Positions 12,112 to 21,770 of a stretch of DNA of 64,000 nucleotides are shown here, one piece after another. The notes under the pieces are model-generated. The model was given only the letters and a program-made list of their open reading frames with translations. It made no database searches and had not been told where the DNA came from. Source of the stretch: Tolypeutes matacus (lineage: Eukaryota; Chordata; Mammalia; Cingulata; Chlamyphoridae). Every line of letters starts with the position of its first letter. Position 1 is the stretch's first letter. The position numbers and the translations under genes are program-made. The DNA is taken from NCBI GenBank assembly GCA_026826555.1, contig JAKSZT010053764.1:10881771-10945770 (forward strand), given 5' to 3'.

Positions 12112-12390
12112 CTAATTTATTTATTCAATTGGGCAAACAATTACTGACCACCTACTATGTCTAGCCATACAACTGGGTTATCAGTAGTTTTGTTTTGTTT
12201 TGTTCTGTTCTGTTCTATTCTGTTTTGTTTTGTGGTGCAGGGTCCGGGGATTGTTTGTGGGAAGCTAGCACTCAACCACTGAGCCATATCCGCTCCCCAT
12301 GGGCTATGAGATTTTGAGCATAAACCACACAACTTAGTGTTGCAAGTGGTGCAATAAAGAGAGGCAGTTGATTGCCTTGGATACTTAAAT
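12112..12390 (+). repeat. Possible ancient L2/MIR-tail-like repeat split by a SINE
   Basis: Sequence around 12118-12165 (TTTATTCAATTGGGCAAACA, then GACCACCTACTATGTCTAG) resembles the end of L2/MIR-type repeats (ATTTATTGAGCACCTACTATGTGCC). After the inserted SINE at 12185-12298, GGGCTATGAG continues in a compatible way. Heavily diverged. Confidence 0.3.
12185..12298 (-). mobile_element. DAS-type tRNA-derived SINE
   Basis: On the minus strand it reads GGGGAGCGGATATGGCTCAG (A-box part), then a degenerate B-box region (CAATCCCCGGACC), then a tail of AAAACA/AACAG units. It is flanked by an imperfect target duplication: ACTGGGTTATCAG at 12172-12184 and ATGGGCTATGAG at 12299-12310. The head belongs to the tRNA-derived DAS-SINEs known from armadillo. 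It is a transposed copy, not a tRNA gene. Confidence 0.85.
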
Positions 12391-12511
12391 GAGCAACATT
12401 CTCCAGGTATGGAAAACAAGTAAACATAGGAAAGAAAAGATGTCACTTGAGCAGACCAAACAAAAATTAGCTACATGGAAGAAAAAATTGAAAAGATAAT
12501 GACATGAGTAG

Positions 12512-12599
12512 GGGAGCCAGTGTAGCTCAGTGCTTGAGCACCAGCTTCCCACATACGAGGTCCTGGGTTCAATCCCTGGCTCCAGTACCTCAAAAAAAA
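12512..12599 (+). mobile_element. DAS-type tRNA-derived SINE
   Basis: GGGAGCCAGTGTAGCTCAGT provides the A-box region, and GGTTCAATCCC at about 12567 is a clean B box. The A-rich tail ends near 12602. The flanks AAAAGATAATGACATGAGTA (12491) and AAAGATAATGGCAGGAATAG (about 12600) are a diverged target duplication of about 20 bp, so the insertion is fairly old. Confidence 0.9.
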
Positions 12600-12734
12600 A
12601 AAGATAATGGCAGGAATAGTAGTAATGAAAGGGAAGAGGTACCCCAAAGGAGAGAAGAGCTTGACAAAGGCACTGAAGGGTGTGTAAATGTGCTGTATTT
12701 GGGAAACAATAGAAGACATGAATATAGCTGAAAG

Positions 12735-12880
12735 AAAATGTAAGAAGAAATGAAGTCATAAAGCATATGGCAACATGGATGAATCTGGAGGACATTATGT
12801 TGAGTGAAGCAAGCCAGACACAAAAGGACAAATACTGTATGAATGCATTACTATGAACCAAATATATTGTGTAATATATT
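12735..12880 (+). mobile_element. L1 3' fragment (ORF2 C-terminus)
   Basis: ATGGCAACATGGATGAATCT and ACATTATGTTGAGTGAAGCA read as MATWMNLEDIMLSEASQ, the conserved LINE-1 ORF2 C-terminus. A stop follows soon after, and then A-rich simple sequence. Also present at 7640-7700 (plus) and 32270-32330 (minus). Confidence 0.65.
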
Positions 12881-12891
12881 GTTTGATTCAC

Positions 12892-12990
12892 ACACAAAAA
12901 AAAACAAAAAAACAAACAAAAAACAAAACAAAAAAATTTACATGTATCCACTACATTTAATTGAGAAATGTAAAAAAAAAAAAAAAAAAG
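12892..12990. repeat. (CAAAA)n and poly-A simple repeat
   Basis: CAAAA/CAAA units at 12894-12937, then a separate run of about 18 A at 12972-12989. Confidence 0.8.
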
Positions 12991-13564
12991 AAAATGAATA
13001 TACATCATATATAGTGAGAAATTAGTCTGACAAGCTAATTCGTCTGACAAGCAGCTACATTATGAAGGCCATCCATGGCATGCTGAGTTCAAGAAATATC
13101 AAAAAGGAGCAACAGTTTTCTAGAAGAAACTTCCAAAAATTAGCCAAAAATCTGAAAATAGATATTAAATACAATGATTTCAACATACTATTTACAGAGT
13201 GTCTATATTATCAACACTTGTAAAATAAACAACATTACCTAATTATAATTCATCTCTGGAATAAAACTCTCTATACAACTCATTGTAAATTCATGGCACA
13301 TTTCCTTTTTTTTTTTTTTTTTTCTTTTCAAATAATGTAACTGTTTATGATCCAGTCCTTGTAACATTTTTATAAGCTGCATTCAAAGAGTATAATTTAT
13401 TTCCATAACCACCTTGGTGGTCTGTAATAAACTCCCACAGTGTATTGACTTCTGTTTATTTCTTTTCTTAGCCTTAAAAACATATTTTCTACTATGCCTC
13501 TACTTCCGAGTTCATTGATTTTTCTCTCAAGTTAATGTCATTTTACATACTTTAAAAAAATATA
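12991..13564. other. Intergenic sequence with a poly-T run
   Basis: No gene seen. A run of about 20 T lies at 13304-13323, possibly the tail of an unrecognised minus-strand retroposon. The remaining sequence is plain. Confidence 0.5.
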
Positions 13565-14202
13565 TGTATTAGTCAATCAAAGGGGTGCTGATGCAAAATA
13601 CCAGAAATCGATTGGTTTTTATAAATAACACCCTATTATTTATTTGGGGTCGAATTTTACAGTCACAAGGCCATAAAGAGTAATTACTTCCCCTCACCAA
13701 AGTCTGTTGCCGTGTGTTGGAGCAAGATGGCTGCAGTCTCTGTGAGGGTTCAGCCTTCCTCTTCAGGCTCTGTGGTCCCAGCTTCTTCTGGTCTCAGCTG
13801 TAGGCTTGTATAAGGCTCATCTCTCTCCCCAGGGCTTGTTTCTTCCTGGGCTCAGCTGCTCTGTTGTCGCCACAAGGTCAGCTATAAACTATCAAGCTCT
13901 CTCTCTTCCAGAGGCCTCTGCCAGGTCTATGGAGCCATCTCTATTCTTCTATGTCTTCTCCTGTGTGTTTACTTCTTGGACCTGAAGCATCAAAACTCCA
14001 ACTCTCTCCTCTGCCCTGTGGGCAGGGACTCAACTTCCTATAGACATGGCAGAATCAAAGCCTTAATCATAATTTAATCAAGTAAAAGTGAACTGTGGAA
14101 TTTAGTACAATCTAAGGGGAACACGCCTAGAATAACAGACCAGTTTACAAACATAATCCAATATCTAGTTTTGGAATCCATAAACAATGCCAAACTGCTA
14201 CA
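13565..14202 (-). mobile_element. Solo LTR, MaLR-like (xenarthran type), copy 1
   Basis: On the minus strand the element begins TGTAGCAGTTTGGC and ends TTTGATTGACTAATACA, i.e. TG...CA. Near its 3' end lies an AAATAAATAA poly(A) signal region. The CTAATACA terminus is typical of the ERVL-MaLR LTRs (MLT1/MST). The 5-bp flanks ATATA (13560-13564) and GTACA (14203-14207) differ by two transitions, consistent with an old 5-bp target duplication. Copies with the same ends occur at 37843 and 52651. No internal viral genes are present. Confidence 0.72.
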
Positions 14203-14600
14203 GTACATATTTTTTATTTTTAATAAAGCTTCTGATTACATAAATGTTACATCAAAAATATAGGGGATTACCTTATACTCTACCCCTTCCCCTTCCAGAC
14301 TTTCCCACATTAACATCTTTCATTACTGTGGAACATTTGTTAAAATTGATCAACACATAATGAAGCATTGCTATTAACCATGGATTATAATTTACATTAT
14401 AGTTTACACTTTGCCCCATCATTGCAATATCATGCAGGACAATTCCAATATCCCAAAAATGCCCCCATGTTATACATGTTCTTCCCTCTCCCTCCCCACA
14501 GAACCTCTGGTGGCCATTTCCTTTATATCATTGATACAAGTTCTTCCATAGCCAGAATAATGTGTACTTTAGTCCATAGATGCATTTCCCCCTTACGTTT

Positions 14601-14690
14601 TTTGTTTTGATTTATTTTGTTTTATTTTTTAGGATGTAGGGGGATTGAACCCAGACCTCTTACATGGGAATCAGGCACTCAACCACTGAG
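14601..14690 (-). mobile_element. DAS-type SINE inside the L1 3'UTR
   Basis: The minus strand reads GCTCAGTGGTTGAGTGCCTG, then a B box GGTTCAATCCC, then a tail of TAAAACAAAA-like units. The flanks CTTACGTTT (14592-14600) and CTTATGTTT (14691-14699) form a target duplication with one mismatch. It inserted after the host L1 fragment. Confidence 0.82.
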
Positions 14691-15867
14691 CTTATGTTTG
14701 TTTATTCCTCAGTCTTGAGGATTTGGGGATGGTGATGCCTAACCTACCTCTGATTGAGAGGGGGCTTAGAACCCATGGAGTAGATGGATGGAACTGTCTC
14801 GCTTGCAGTTGTAGATACTCTATGGTTTGGCAGATGGGCATTGTCCATCATCATCCTTTTGTTAGTTGTCCTGGGTGATTCCATTAAATTGAAGAGTAGG
14901 TGTTGCAACACTACTGAGATTCAGGGCTCAACCAGCATATAAATAGACTGAAGATTTAAGTCTCTGGGACATATATTTAATAATTATAGTGCTATTTGTA
15001 GGTTCAAATAAAAGGGGCAGAAGAGCCATATTTAGGGAAATTATAAATGAGTATAACTGTGTTATATTGGGGAGTATAAATTCCAAAGTAAGGTCCATTG
15101 ACAGGATGCCAAATTCCTGGGATTACCCACCCTTCCTACAGTGTCTAGATATCTCTGGAGCCCTCAGGACCCCCATTGTTTAAGGAACTGTTTACTTTGG
15201 CAGTCAATGAGTTCCTGCTGAGACATGCATAAATATAATCTCTGGAATGACCTCCCAACTCACTTTGAAATCTCTTAGCCATAAAAACCCATTTGTATTT
15301 AATATTTCCCCCTTTTGGTCAAGGTCTTTTTTCTAAATGCATCACTAGTCAATACTTGGTAATAATCCCTCAGTGCCAGGGAGGCTCATCCCCAGGAGAC
15401 ATATCCCATGCAGGGGGGAAGATAATGAATCTATATGCTGAGTTTGGCTTAGAGAAAGGCCACATTTGAGCACATTTGAGGAGTTAACTCTTAGGCAATA
15501 TATAAAACTAAGTTAATTTTCAATTTCACAAGGTTCATATATACAATTATTAATATCAAGGGTCTGGCATAATGGTTCGTCCTTCACTAGACACTGCTCA
15601 TGTACTCAGCAGAATCTTGCCACAGTATTAGAGAATGTAGCAGGACTCCCAGGATGGGGATTCAATATTCTTTCAGTTATTGTGTGGGTCTCCACCTACT
15701 GAGACAACATCCCATGAGCACTTGAACATATTCATATGCCTTAGAGGCATGTCCCAGCTACAGCCCCCCATCACCAACACCCCGCGCCAGTGATCCTCCT
15801 CTGCCACAGTTGTGACCCTTCTGTGAATCAAAACCTCCCCTAAAAACAAATACAAAAGTTAAACAAA

Positions 15868-15950
15868 TAATAATAAAATAAAATAAAATAATAAATAATA
15901 AATAAAATACAAAAGTAAAAAAAAATTTAAGAATAAAGTAAAATAAAATT
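15868..15950. repeat. (AATAA)n A-rich simple repeat
   Basis: Irregular AATAA/AAATA units within the L1 3'UTR. The related position in the 29412 copy (31020-31150) is also A-rich. Confidence 0.65.
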
Positions 15951-17504
15951 TTTTTCAATGTGTCTTTCATCACCGTAAGATCTGTTCTCTTTTAACTACA
16001 GTGACAATATGTTCCATATGTTCCCCCAGTGTCATTTTTTTTTCTTTATATTCAGAGCAGCTTTAGGTTACATAAAAGTCATTTACAAAATAGAGGGGAT
16101 TCCCATAAAGCCAATACCTTCCTCCTCTTCCATCCTCCCCTATTAATAATATTTTACATGTTGATGGTATATTTGTTACAATAGATGTACAAATATTGAA
16201 GCATTGCTACTAACCATGGTCAATGGTTTACATTATGATTTACATTTTACATTGTACACTTTTATAGGTTTTGACAAAATTTGAAATTTTCATAGCGCTT
16301 TTATTTTAAGTCACACTGGGGCAAAATTGATTTCTGCTAAATCCTGTTTTTCAAAATCTCTATCATAGGACCTCATATAATAAAAGCTGTTATGTGGCTT
16401 GTCATAACAAGAACTTAATTTAAAGGCGCTCTTAAGAGATAATATACTCAGATTCAAAGGTTACTGACCATCTGAAAAGCATGTTAGTGACTCCTTTCCC
16501 GCCAGGACCTATTCAGGATGTCTACTTTCCTCATCGTCCTTCCCCCCAACAACCCTCTGCTTTTACATCTGCCCTCTCACCTACCTCTGAACGGAGCTTC
16601 CAGAACTGCTCCCTGTGGACTACTGCAATTTTTTTGTTTGGTTGGCTTTCGTTTTGTCATTACTGACTTTTCTCTGGAGTGGATTATTCAAAACCAAAAT
16701 GAGCTGAGACTACGAACTAAAAGGCAACTGGTAATAACTATTTCCATCACATTTGGGGTTAAAATGGCCTTTGTGGTGAGTTTTGCAATCTAATTATGAT
16801 GAATAAATTGCTTCAATAGAGATCTTCCTTCCGAGTTTTAATGAATGTAGCTACAAATCACATTTGAAAGCGCAGTACATGCTTTTTAATTTTGAAATTT
16901 GCCAGCGTTTTATTTGTTCAATTGTGTCTTTATCCTTAAAAACCTTTACTGGACAACACATTCTTCATATAGAATTTTAGAAATAAGAATTGTATAAATT
17001 CTCAAATTAGAATTTACAGAGGTCAAGAAAAAGTTTGTGAATAGAATGCTTTATATTTCAGCCACACAAGAAAGAACAGTGCTCTGAAGCTGGGAGATCG
17101 AAAAGTTTGCAGATACCCAGGGCCTAAAACTCAGTTGCTTGAATGTGGTTAAGTTGTCAATAATGATATTGGACTCATTATTGCTTTTCATTTTGAATCT
17201 AAGATGTGGCAGATACTGAATCATTTAAACATTCCTAATTGCTGAAACATGATCAACTGAAGAAAGTTTCACACACGTGTTCTTGAGTGGTTGGTTATCT
17301 CAAATGCTGCAGGTATTACAGATATCAAGTACAATCCTACCCTGTTTCAAAAATAATGCATGGTTGTACACAGCCTCCAGTAAAATACTTTCACAGGAGA
17401 ATGGGAAGCCTCTTGCTGGAATGTTCACTTGCACTTCATGTTTATTTCTCGTGAGCCAAATGTTACAACTAAGTTTTATGGAGAGAAGAATTTTTTTAAA
17501 ATGC

Positions 17505-17510
<6 letters not shown>

Positions 17511-17540
<30 letters not shown>
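17511..17540. repeat. (TG)n microsatellite
   Basis: About 14-15 uninterrupted TG units. Confidence 0.95.
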
Positions 17541-17542
<2 letters not shown>

Positions 17543-17734
17543 AAATACTAACACAATATTTTCTTATGAAGGAGGATTTTCAGTTTCTAGTCAAAGTGGA
17601 CAGGCAAATGTGAATGATATTTCCATAATTGTTAACTTATTCTCCTTCTTGGCTGCTGTCACTGTAAAATTTAAAGCCAAGGGCAGCATATTTTCTGCAA
17701 GCTGTTTTATGTTTTCTGTGCTTCCTTGTATAAA

Positions 17735-17780
17735 TATACATACATATACACACATACATACACGTGTGTGTGTGTGTGTA
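17735..17780. repeat. Compound (CA)n-(TG)n microsatellite, palindromic
   Basis: ACATACATACAC passes directly into GTGTGTGTGTGTGTGTA, so the two halves can pair in a cruciform or hairpin. It lies about 200 bp from the (TG)n at 17511. Confidence 0.9.
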
Positions 17781-18413
17781 TTACACAGAATTATCACATA
17801 TCGGAATCCATCTCACATCTTAAATCTACTGCAGACTCCCACTCCTGCTATTCACATATGTGTGTATCACCTTTCTAGAAATGTTATCTTAAATTCTCGC
17901 TTTTAATGTGTTGTTGTTTTATTTTACACCAGAAATCTTTCAAAATGCTTCTGGGGGGAAAAAAGCAGTATCACCCCCCTTTATTACTCCACATTATTAT
18001 TCATGCATACAACATAAATGATCCTTTCATTTTGTAAATAATCATCTTCAAGCTTCTTACTGTATTGAATTTTCAAACTATTCTAACATTACTGGTTTGT
18101 TATTGATTCCCTAATTTTAAAAAAGAAAATGTACAGTTTCTTCTAAAATTTTAAGCCATGCATGAATAAGTCCACTGTTGTCACTGAAATGAAAGTAAGG
18201 TTTCAGTCCCATTTCATCTACCAAATATGCATGCCTCCATCCCACTTCTCTGAAAATGGTCAGGAAAGAGAGACTTTAATATATTTTTCATTAAAAATTT
18301 TTTTTGGGTCACAGGACCATTTTTTCTAAGAATTAATTCCTAGAATTAAAACTGGAACATCCTGAATGAAATAGAAAAGGTTTATTGGCAGTGTGAATAC
18401 AATGTGGAAATAA

Positions 18414-18447
18414 ACACTTTAGTAAGGACTGTAACTTACTAAAGTGT
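18414..18447. other. Perfect 13-bp hairpin
   Basis: ACACTTTAGTAAG (18414-18426) and CTTACTAAAGTGT (18435-18447) are exact reverse complements around an 8-nt loop (GACTGTAA). No poly-T follows, and no known RNA family is recognised. Confidence 0.85.
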
Positions 18448-18661
18448 AACTCAGATATCTTGAATTAGACCTTTTTCTGTGTGACAACCAAGAATTAGAA
18501 TCAGGTTACAATAAATGAAGAGTTTTCTTAAATAATTTCAATATTATTAGTAGATTGAATTTTCTAATGTGTTCAGTGAGGAACATATAGAATTGAGGGA
18601 CGTATAGAATTATTTAACCCCTAATTTCTCGTGTATGAAATCTTTGCATTTAAAACTGATG

Positions 18662-18742
18662 CCTATTCCCTCATGGATGATGCTGATACCAGTGATGATG
18701 AAGCTGATGATGGGGAGGAGGAGGAGGATGCCTAAGAGTGAA
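18662..18742 (+). repeat. GAT/GAG trinucleotide-rich patch
   Basis: GATGATGCTGATACC, GATGATGAAGCTGATGATGG and a (GAG)4GAT run. In one frame it spells an acidic end, MDDADTSDDEADDGEEEEDA, then a stop. No splice site or upstream coding context is visible. A simple repeat is the safer reading. Confidence 0.5.
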
Positions 18743-18844
18743 GGAGGCCTAACCTCGGATGCTCTTAGCATTTAGATTTCAGCTGGTTTTGTGTATGCCC
18801 TGCCACAGCCAGCACAATGCAATTTACAGGCACATCAGCAACTG

Positions 18845-19045
18845 GCCTTTAATAAGCATCTAATATGTGCAGGGAGTGGTGCAGACTGCTTTACAGACAT
18901 TTCCTCACATAATCATCTCATCCATGAAGATTATTTCTATCCCCATTTTATTGATGAGGAAGCTGCATATCAGAGATGTTAAGTAGCTTGCCCAGAGTAC
19001 CCAAGCTGATCACTAACTTGAGTCAAAATTTGGATTAAGCATTAG
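18845..19045 (-). mobile_element. MIR SINE
   Basis: Matches the antisense order of the mammal-wide MIR core: TAATATGTGCAGGGAGTGGT, CTTTACAGACATTTCCTCA, TATCCCCATTTTATTGATGA, GGAAGCTGCATATCAGAGAT and GTTAAGTAGCTTGCCCAGAG. A younger SINE inserted at 19074, just beyond its right edge. Confidence 0.75.
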
Positions 19046-19073
19046 GCAATACATTCTTACCTCGTTTAGTCTT

Positions 19074-19202
19074 TTTTTTTTAAAGATTTTATTTATTTAT
19101 TCATTTATCCCCCCCTTGTGCTTGTGCTCGCTGGGTCAGCTAACCACGCCGTGCGGGCGGGCTAAACGGGAGCCCTACTGATTGAGCCACAGCCGCTTCC
19201 CC
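19074..19202 (-). mobile_element. DAS-type SINE lacking its B box
   Basis: The minus strand reads GGGGAAGCGGCTGTGGCTCA (A-box region), then AGGGCTCCCGTTTA, which jumps directly to GCCCGCCCGCACGGCGTGGT. It ends in GATAAATGAATAAATAAATA and poly-A. Against the copy at 28797 an internal block of about 50 bp, including the B box (GGTTCGGTTCC), is missing. It is flanked by an exact 13-bp target duplication CTCGTTTAGTCTT (19061-19073 and 19203-19215), which marks a young insertion. Confidence 0.93.
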
Positions 19203-19221
19203 CTCGTTTAGTCTTGACTGT

Positions 19222-19345
19222 GCACCTCTGATCTCAGCGGTACTATTTCCACCAGAAAAGGAAATTGAGGCTCAAAAAGAATACATATCTTTAAAAGGTT
19301 TTTCCATTAGAAAGAGGCTGAGCTATAATTTCAAATTACAAAGAG
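19222..19345 (-). mobile_element. Second MIR-like fragment
   Basis: GGTACTATTTCCACCAGAAA, AGGAAATTGAGGCTCAAAAA and AGAAAGAGGCTGAGCTATAA follow the antisense MIR core (GATGAGGAAACTGAGGCTCAGAGAGG and following). It may be a separate MIR from the one at 18845, since the core motif is repeated. Confidence 0.5.
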
Positions 19346-19979
19346 TTTATACTTTCTATTTTGTCAGGTTTACAAAACAATGAACAGAAATAGATAAATA
19401 CGTAGATTTACTCATTCTAACTTTAGAAGAATGTCACTGTAACTTAATTCATTAAAATTTCTGTCTACATATTCCAAGAAAGTATGAAACCTTCCAAATT
19501 GATATAGTTTATCAAATAAGAGTGAGGTCAGTAATAGGGACACCTAATAGGTATATACCTAATAATAAAATAAAACAATAATCAAGGAATTTTTCACTTC
19601 AGAAATGGAAATTAAGGAAGCCACAGGTAAAGTTCTGCTTTTTCTTTTGGAATATTATTTTTATGCAAATTAAACTGGAACACACTTGTAATCTTAAGGT
19701 ACATGCATTATTTGAATATTGTATTTCTACCTCAGATAGAAATTTCTCATAAAATTCTGTAGTCAAAGAGGTGATCTACCTTTTATAAAGTTAATTTAAA
19801 CATTCTGAGAAAAGCGCAGCTTGACATAGTCACTCCTCTAACTATATGTATTTTATTTTATCCTCAATGAAAGATGTATCCTATCCTTCTTTCCTATATT
19901 TTGCCCATGTGATTCAGAATCCATAGCCCAAAGAAAGAATATTTATTTTTGTTTCTTTTTCTGTAGAGTGATCAACCCT

Positions 19980-20016
19980 ATGCTTTTTTCTACTTTAATC
20001 TAAAAGATAGCACACC
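19980..20016 (+). repeat. Left arm of a perfect 37-bp inverted repeat
   Basis: The 37 bp starting ATGCTTTTTTCTACTTTAAT and ending AGATAGCACACC are the exact reverse complement of 20429-20465. Beyond the perfect part the inner side is still similar with a small gap (ATTTTATG against AAATTTTAG). The arms are about 412 bp apart. Confidence 0.95.
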
Positions 20017-20238
20017 ATTTTATGTGATCAACACATAAAATGAAAACAAAATATACAGAATTAATTGTATACATTTATTTTGAAGTTCTGATTGATACTG
20101 CATTGTTTGTAATATGTTCCTATATCATAATTGCTGGTTTTTTTAATGGATCAACTTCCTAATGTAAGATTGTTTATTCACCACTTGTAACCTGTCCAAA
20201 GACAGCATACTTTAGAATCCATCAAGAACCAGGTATTG

Positions 20239-20336
20239 TTGAAGCAGGTATAGCTCAGTGATTGAGTGTGTGCTCCACATGTATGAGGTCCCAGGTTCAA
20301 TCCCTGGTACCTCCTTAAAAAGAAAAAAAAAAAAAA
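20239..20336 (+). mobile_element. DAS-type SINE
   Basis: GAAGCAGGTATAGCTCAGTG (A-box region) and GGTTCAATCCC (B box, 20294) are followed by CTGGTACCTCC and an A-rich tail. Flanks AACCAGGTATTG (20227-20238) and AATCAGGCATTG (20337-20348) are a 12-bp duplication with two mismatches. It lies inside the loop of the inverted repeat. Confidence 0.92.
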
Positions 20337-20428
20337 AATCAGGCATTGTCTCTAGTTCCAACAGGAGTATGCGCAGGCTTCGTAGAAGACAGTGATGTTG
20401 TCGTTGTCGTTTGGGTAAACTAAAATTT

Positions 20429-20465
20429 GGTGTGCTATCTTTTAGATTAAAGTAGAAAAAAGCAT
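20429..20465 (-). repeat. Right arm of the perfect 37-bp inverted repeat
   Basis: Starts GGTGTGCTATCTTTTAGATT and ends AGAAAAAAGCAT. Exact reverse complement of 19980-20016, with no mismatch over 37 positions. Confidence 0.95.
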
Positions 20466-21569
20466 GGTATGCAAATATCTCTCAAACCATTGGTTCAAAA
20501 CCAGAAGTCTAAAAGATATTATATTATGACTTAACTAGATTTAGTAATAAATTAGAAAAGTATTTGAAATCAAGTCCCTTTTCTTTCCAAATTACATAGT
20601 TTTAATGATTATTCAACTTTTAATTAAAGGTTTAAGGAATACAGATTCTCAATAAGTATAACTATTAAGATTAATCATAACTTGTAATAGCTTTCAAATT
20701 AACAGAACCTTTCGTTTAACAAATCTTTGTGCAGTAGGGCAGGAAATAATTACATTTTATTTCTCTTAAATGCATTAGCAAATTAACATTTCTAATTTTG
20801 TATGTGAAATAAATGCTTTGATTTAAATATAAAAAGACATTAACAGAGACTGTACCTGCAATACTTTAAACTGAATTAAAGTCACAGAATGTACCTATTA
20901 GTTTAACATTAAACTTTTCCTTAAGTTCGTTGACCATACTTTCCTTTGATTTCCTGAAACTGATAGGATTTTCCCAACCAAATCTCCTTAAGAGTATGTT
21001 CAAGAAACTGATGTGCAAAACGCTGAATTAAAGAAAACTAAGGTTGAAAAGTGCAAATAATGACTAAAAAATTATTTATGTGGACAATTTCAGACTCTTT
21101 TACCATGCAAAAGCCTGGAAGCTCCTTATAAACACTTCTGAAGATGATCTATTGATAAAAAGTGCCTAGCCGTATTATAGATAGTAAAACTATGTAACTG
21201 TAGTACTAGAAAGACCCAGTAGAGCTTAAATATTAAGGCATTGTATTATGCCTTATAATGTTAGAAAAATTCAGTGAAACTCTTGTTCACATGTCAGAAG
21301 GCACACAGAGCTACAGATTTTACATTAACCAGATTTAGTTCTACCAAAAATGTATAACTATGCACTTTTTCACTCCGTATCTTTACGCACATCCATCTTC
21401 ACATCCATCATTATCTGTACCTTCACATCCATACATCCCCCCCATCGTTATCACCCCCAAATTACCCAACACCAGATATTATGCACATTTTAAGATTAAC
21501 TAAGAAAGCAAAAACTACTTATTTTCCAGACCCTTCTTAGAAATGTGACCCTAATGATTAACTTTCTTT

Positions 21570-21770
21570 GTTTCAACTAGTCTAAAGCTGTGAGAAAAAC
21601 CTTTAATGGGGAGGCTGATTTGAGATTATACATCTCCGGTCTCCTGCTGGTGAATAAAGCCACTTTTCCTTCCTAGCCTAGATGGGTATGTCTGCCTATT
21701 CTGCCGCATGGAGCAAACGAACCCACCCAGGACCACACCAGCTCCTATTCATAACAAAAATTTTAGGCCA
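21570..21770 (+). mobile_element. Possible ERV LTR end (R/U5-like)
   Basis: CATCTCCGGTCTCCTGCTGG, an AATAAA signal at 21653-21658 and a following C/T-rich, GC-richer block ending near GAACCCACCC resemble the poly(A) and U5 portion of a retroviral LTR. No terminal TG...CA or target duplication could be assigned, and no viral gene is nearby. Confidence 0.35.

Larger units (their letters stand above)
14208..16300 (-). mobile_element. Detached L1 long 3'UTR
   Basis: Runs parallel to the 3'UTR of the large L1 at 29412. Unit A is at 14226-14540 (GATTACATAAATGTTACAT; ACCATGGATTATAATTTACA). The middle region follows (GGATTTGGGGATGGTGATGC at 14720; CATATCCCATGCAGGGGGGA at 15399; GGGATTCAATATTCTTTCAG at 15658). 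A second diverged unit A lies at 16040-16290 (ACCATGGTCAATGGTTTACA). It is cut off before any ORF2 sequence, so it is a 5'-truncated L1. It is interrupted by a SINE at 14601. Confidence 0.65.
16301..18660. other. Largely single-copy intergenic sequence
   Basis: No transposon hallmark recognised apart from two TG-type microsatellites. It is moderately GC-balanced compared with the L1 regions. Open frames of 60-209 codons at 16481-17906 run through microsatellites or show no domain, so I do not call them genes. The stretch around 16640-16940 has few long homopolymers and could be conserved non-coding sequence, but this cannot be judged from one genome. Confidence 0.45.

Noticed and set aside
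12512..12585. tRNA gene-like cloverleaf segments with A and B boxes (also at 20239 and 28797)
   Set aside because: They are heads of SINEs: A-rich tails and target-site duplications surround them, and the cloverleaf pairing is imperfect.
12385..13050. 221-codon open frame on the minus strand
   Set aside because: It runs across a DAS-SINE, an L1 3' fragment and A-rich simple repeats. Its Phe/Tyr/Cys-rich composition is what T-rich DNA yields. No domain.
17277..17906. 209-codon open frame on the plus strand
   Set aside because: It reads through both TG/CA microsatellites (alternating Cys-Val and Thr-His). No start context, domain or splice structure.
18791..18982. 63-codon plus-strand frame
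   Set aside because: It overlaps the antisense MIR core, which explains the sequence.
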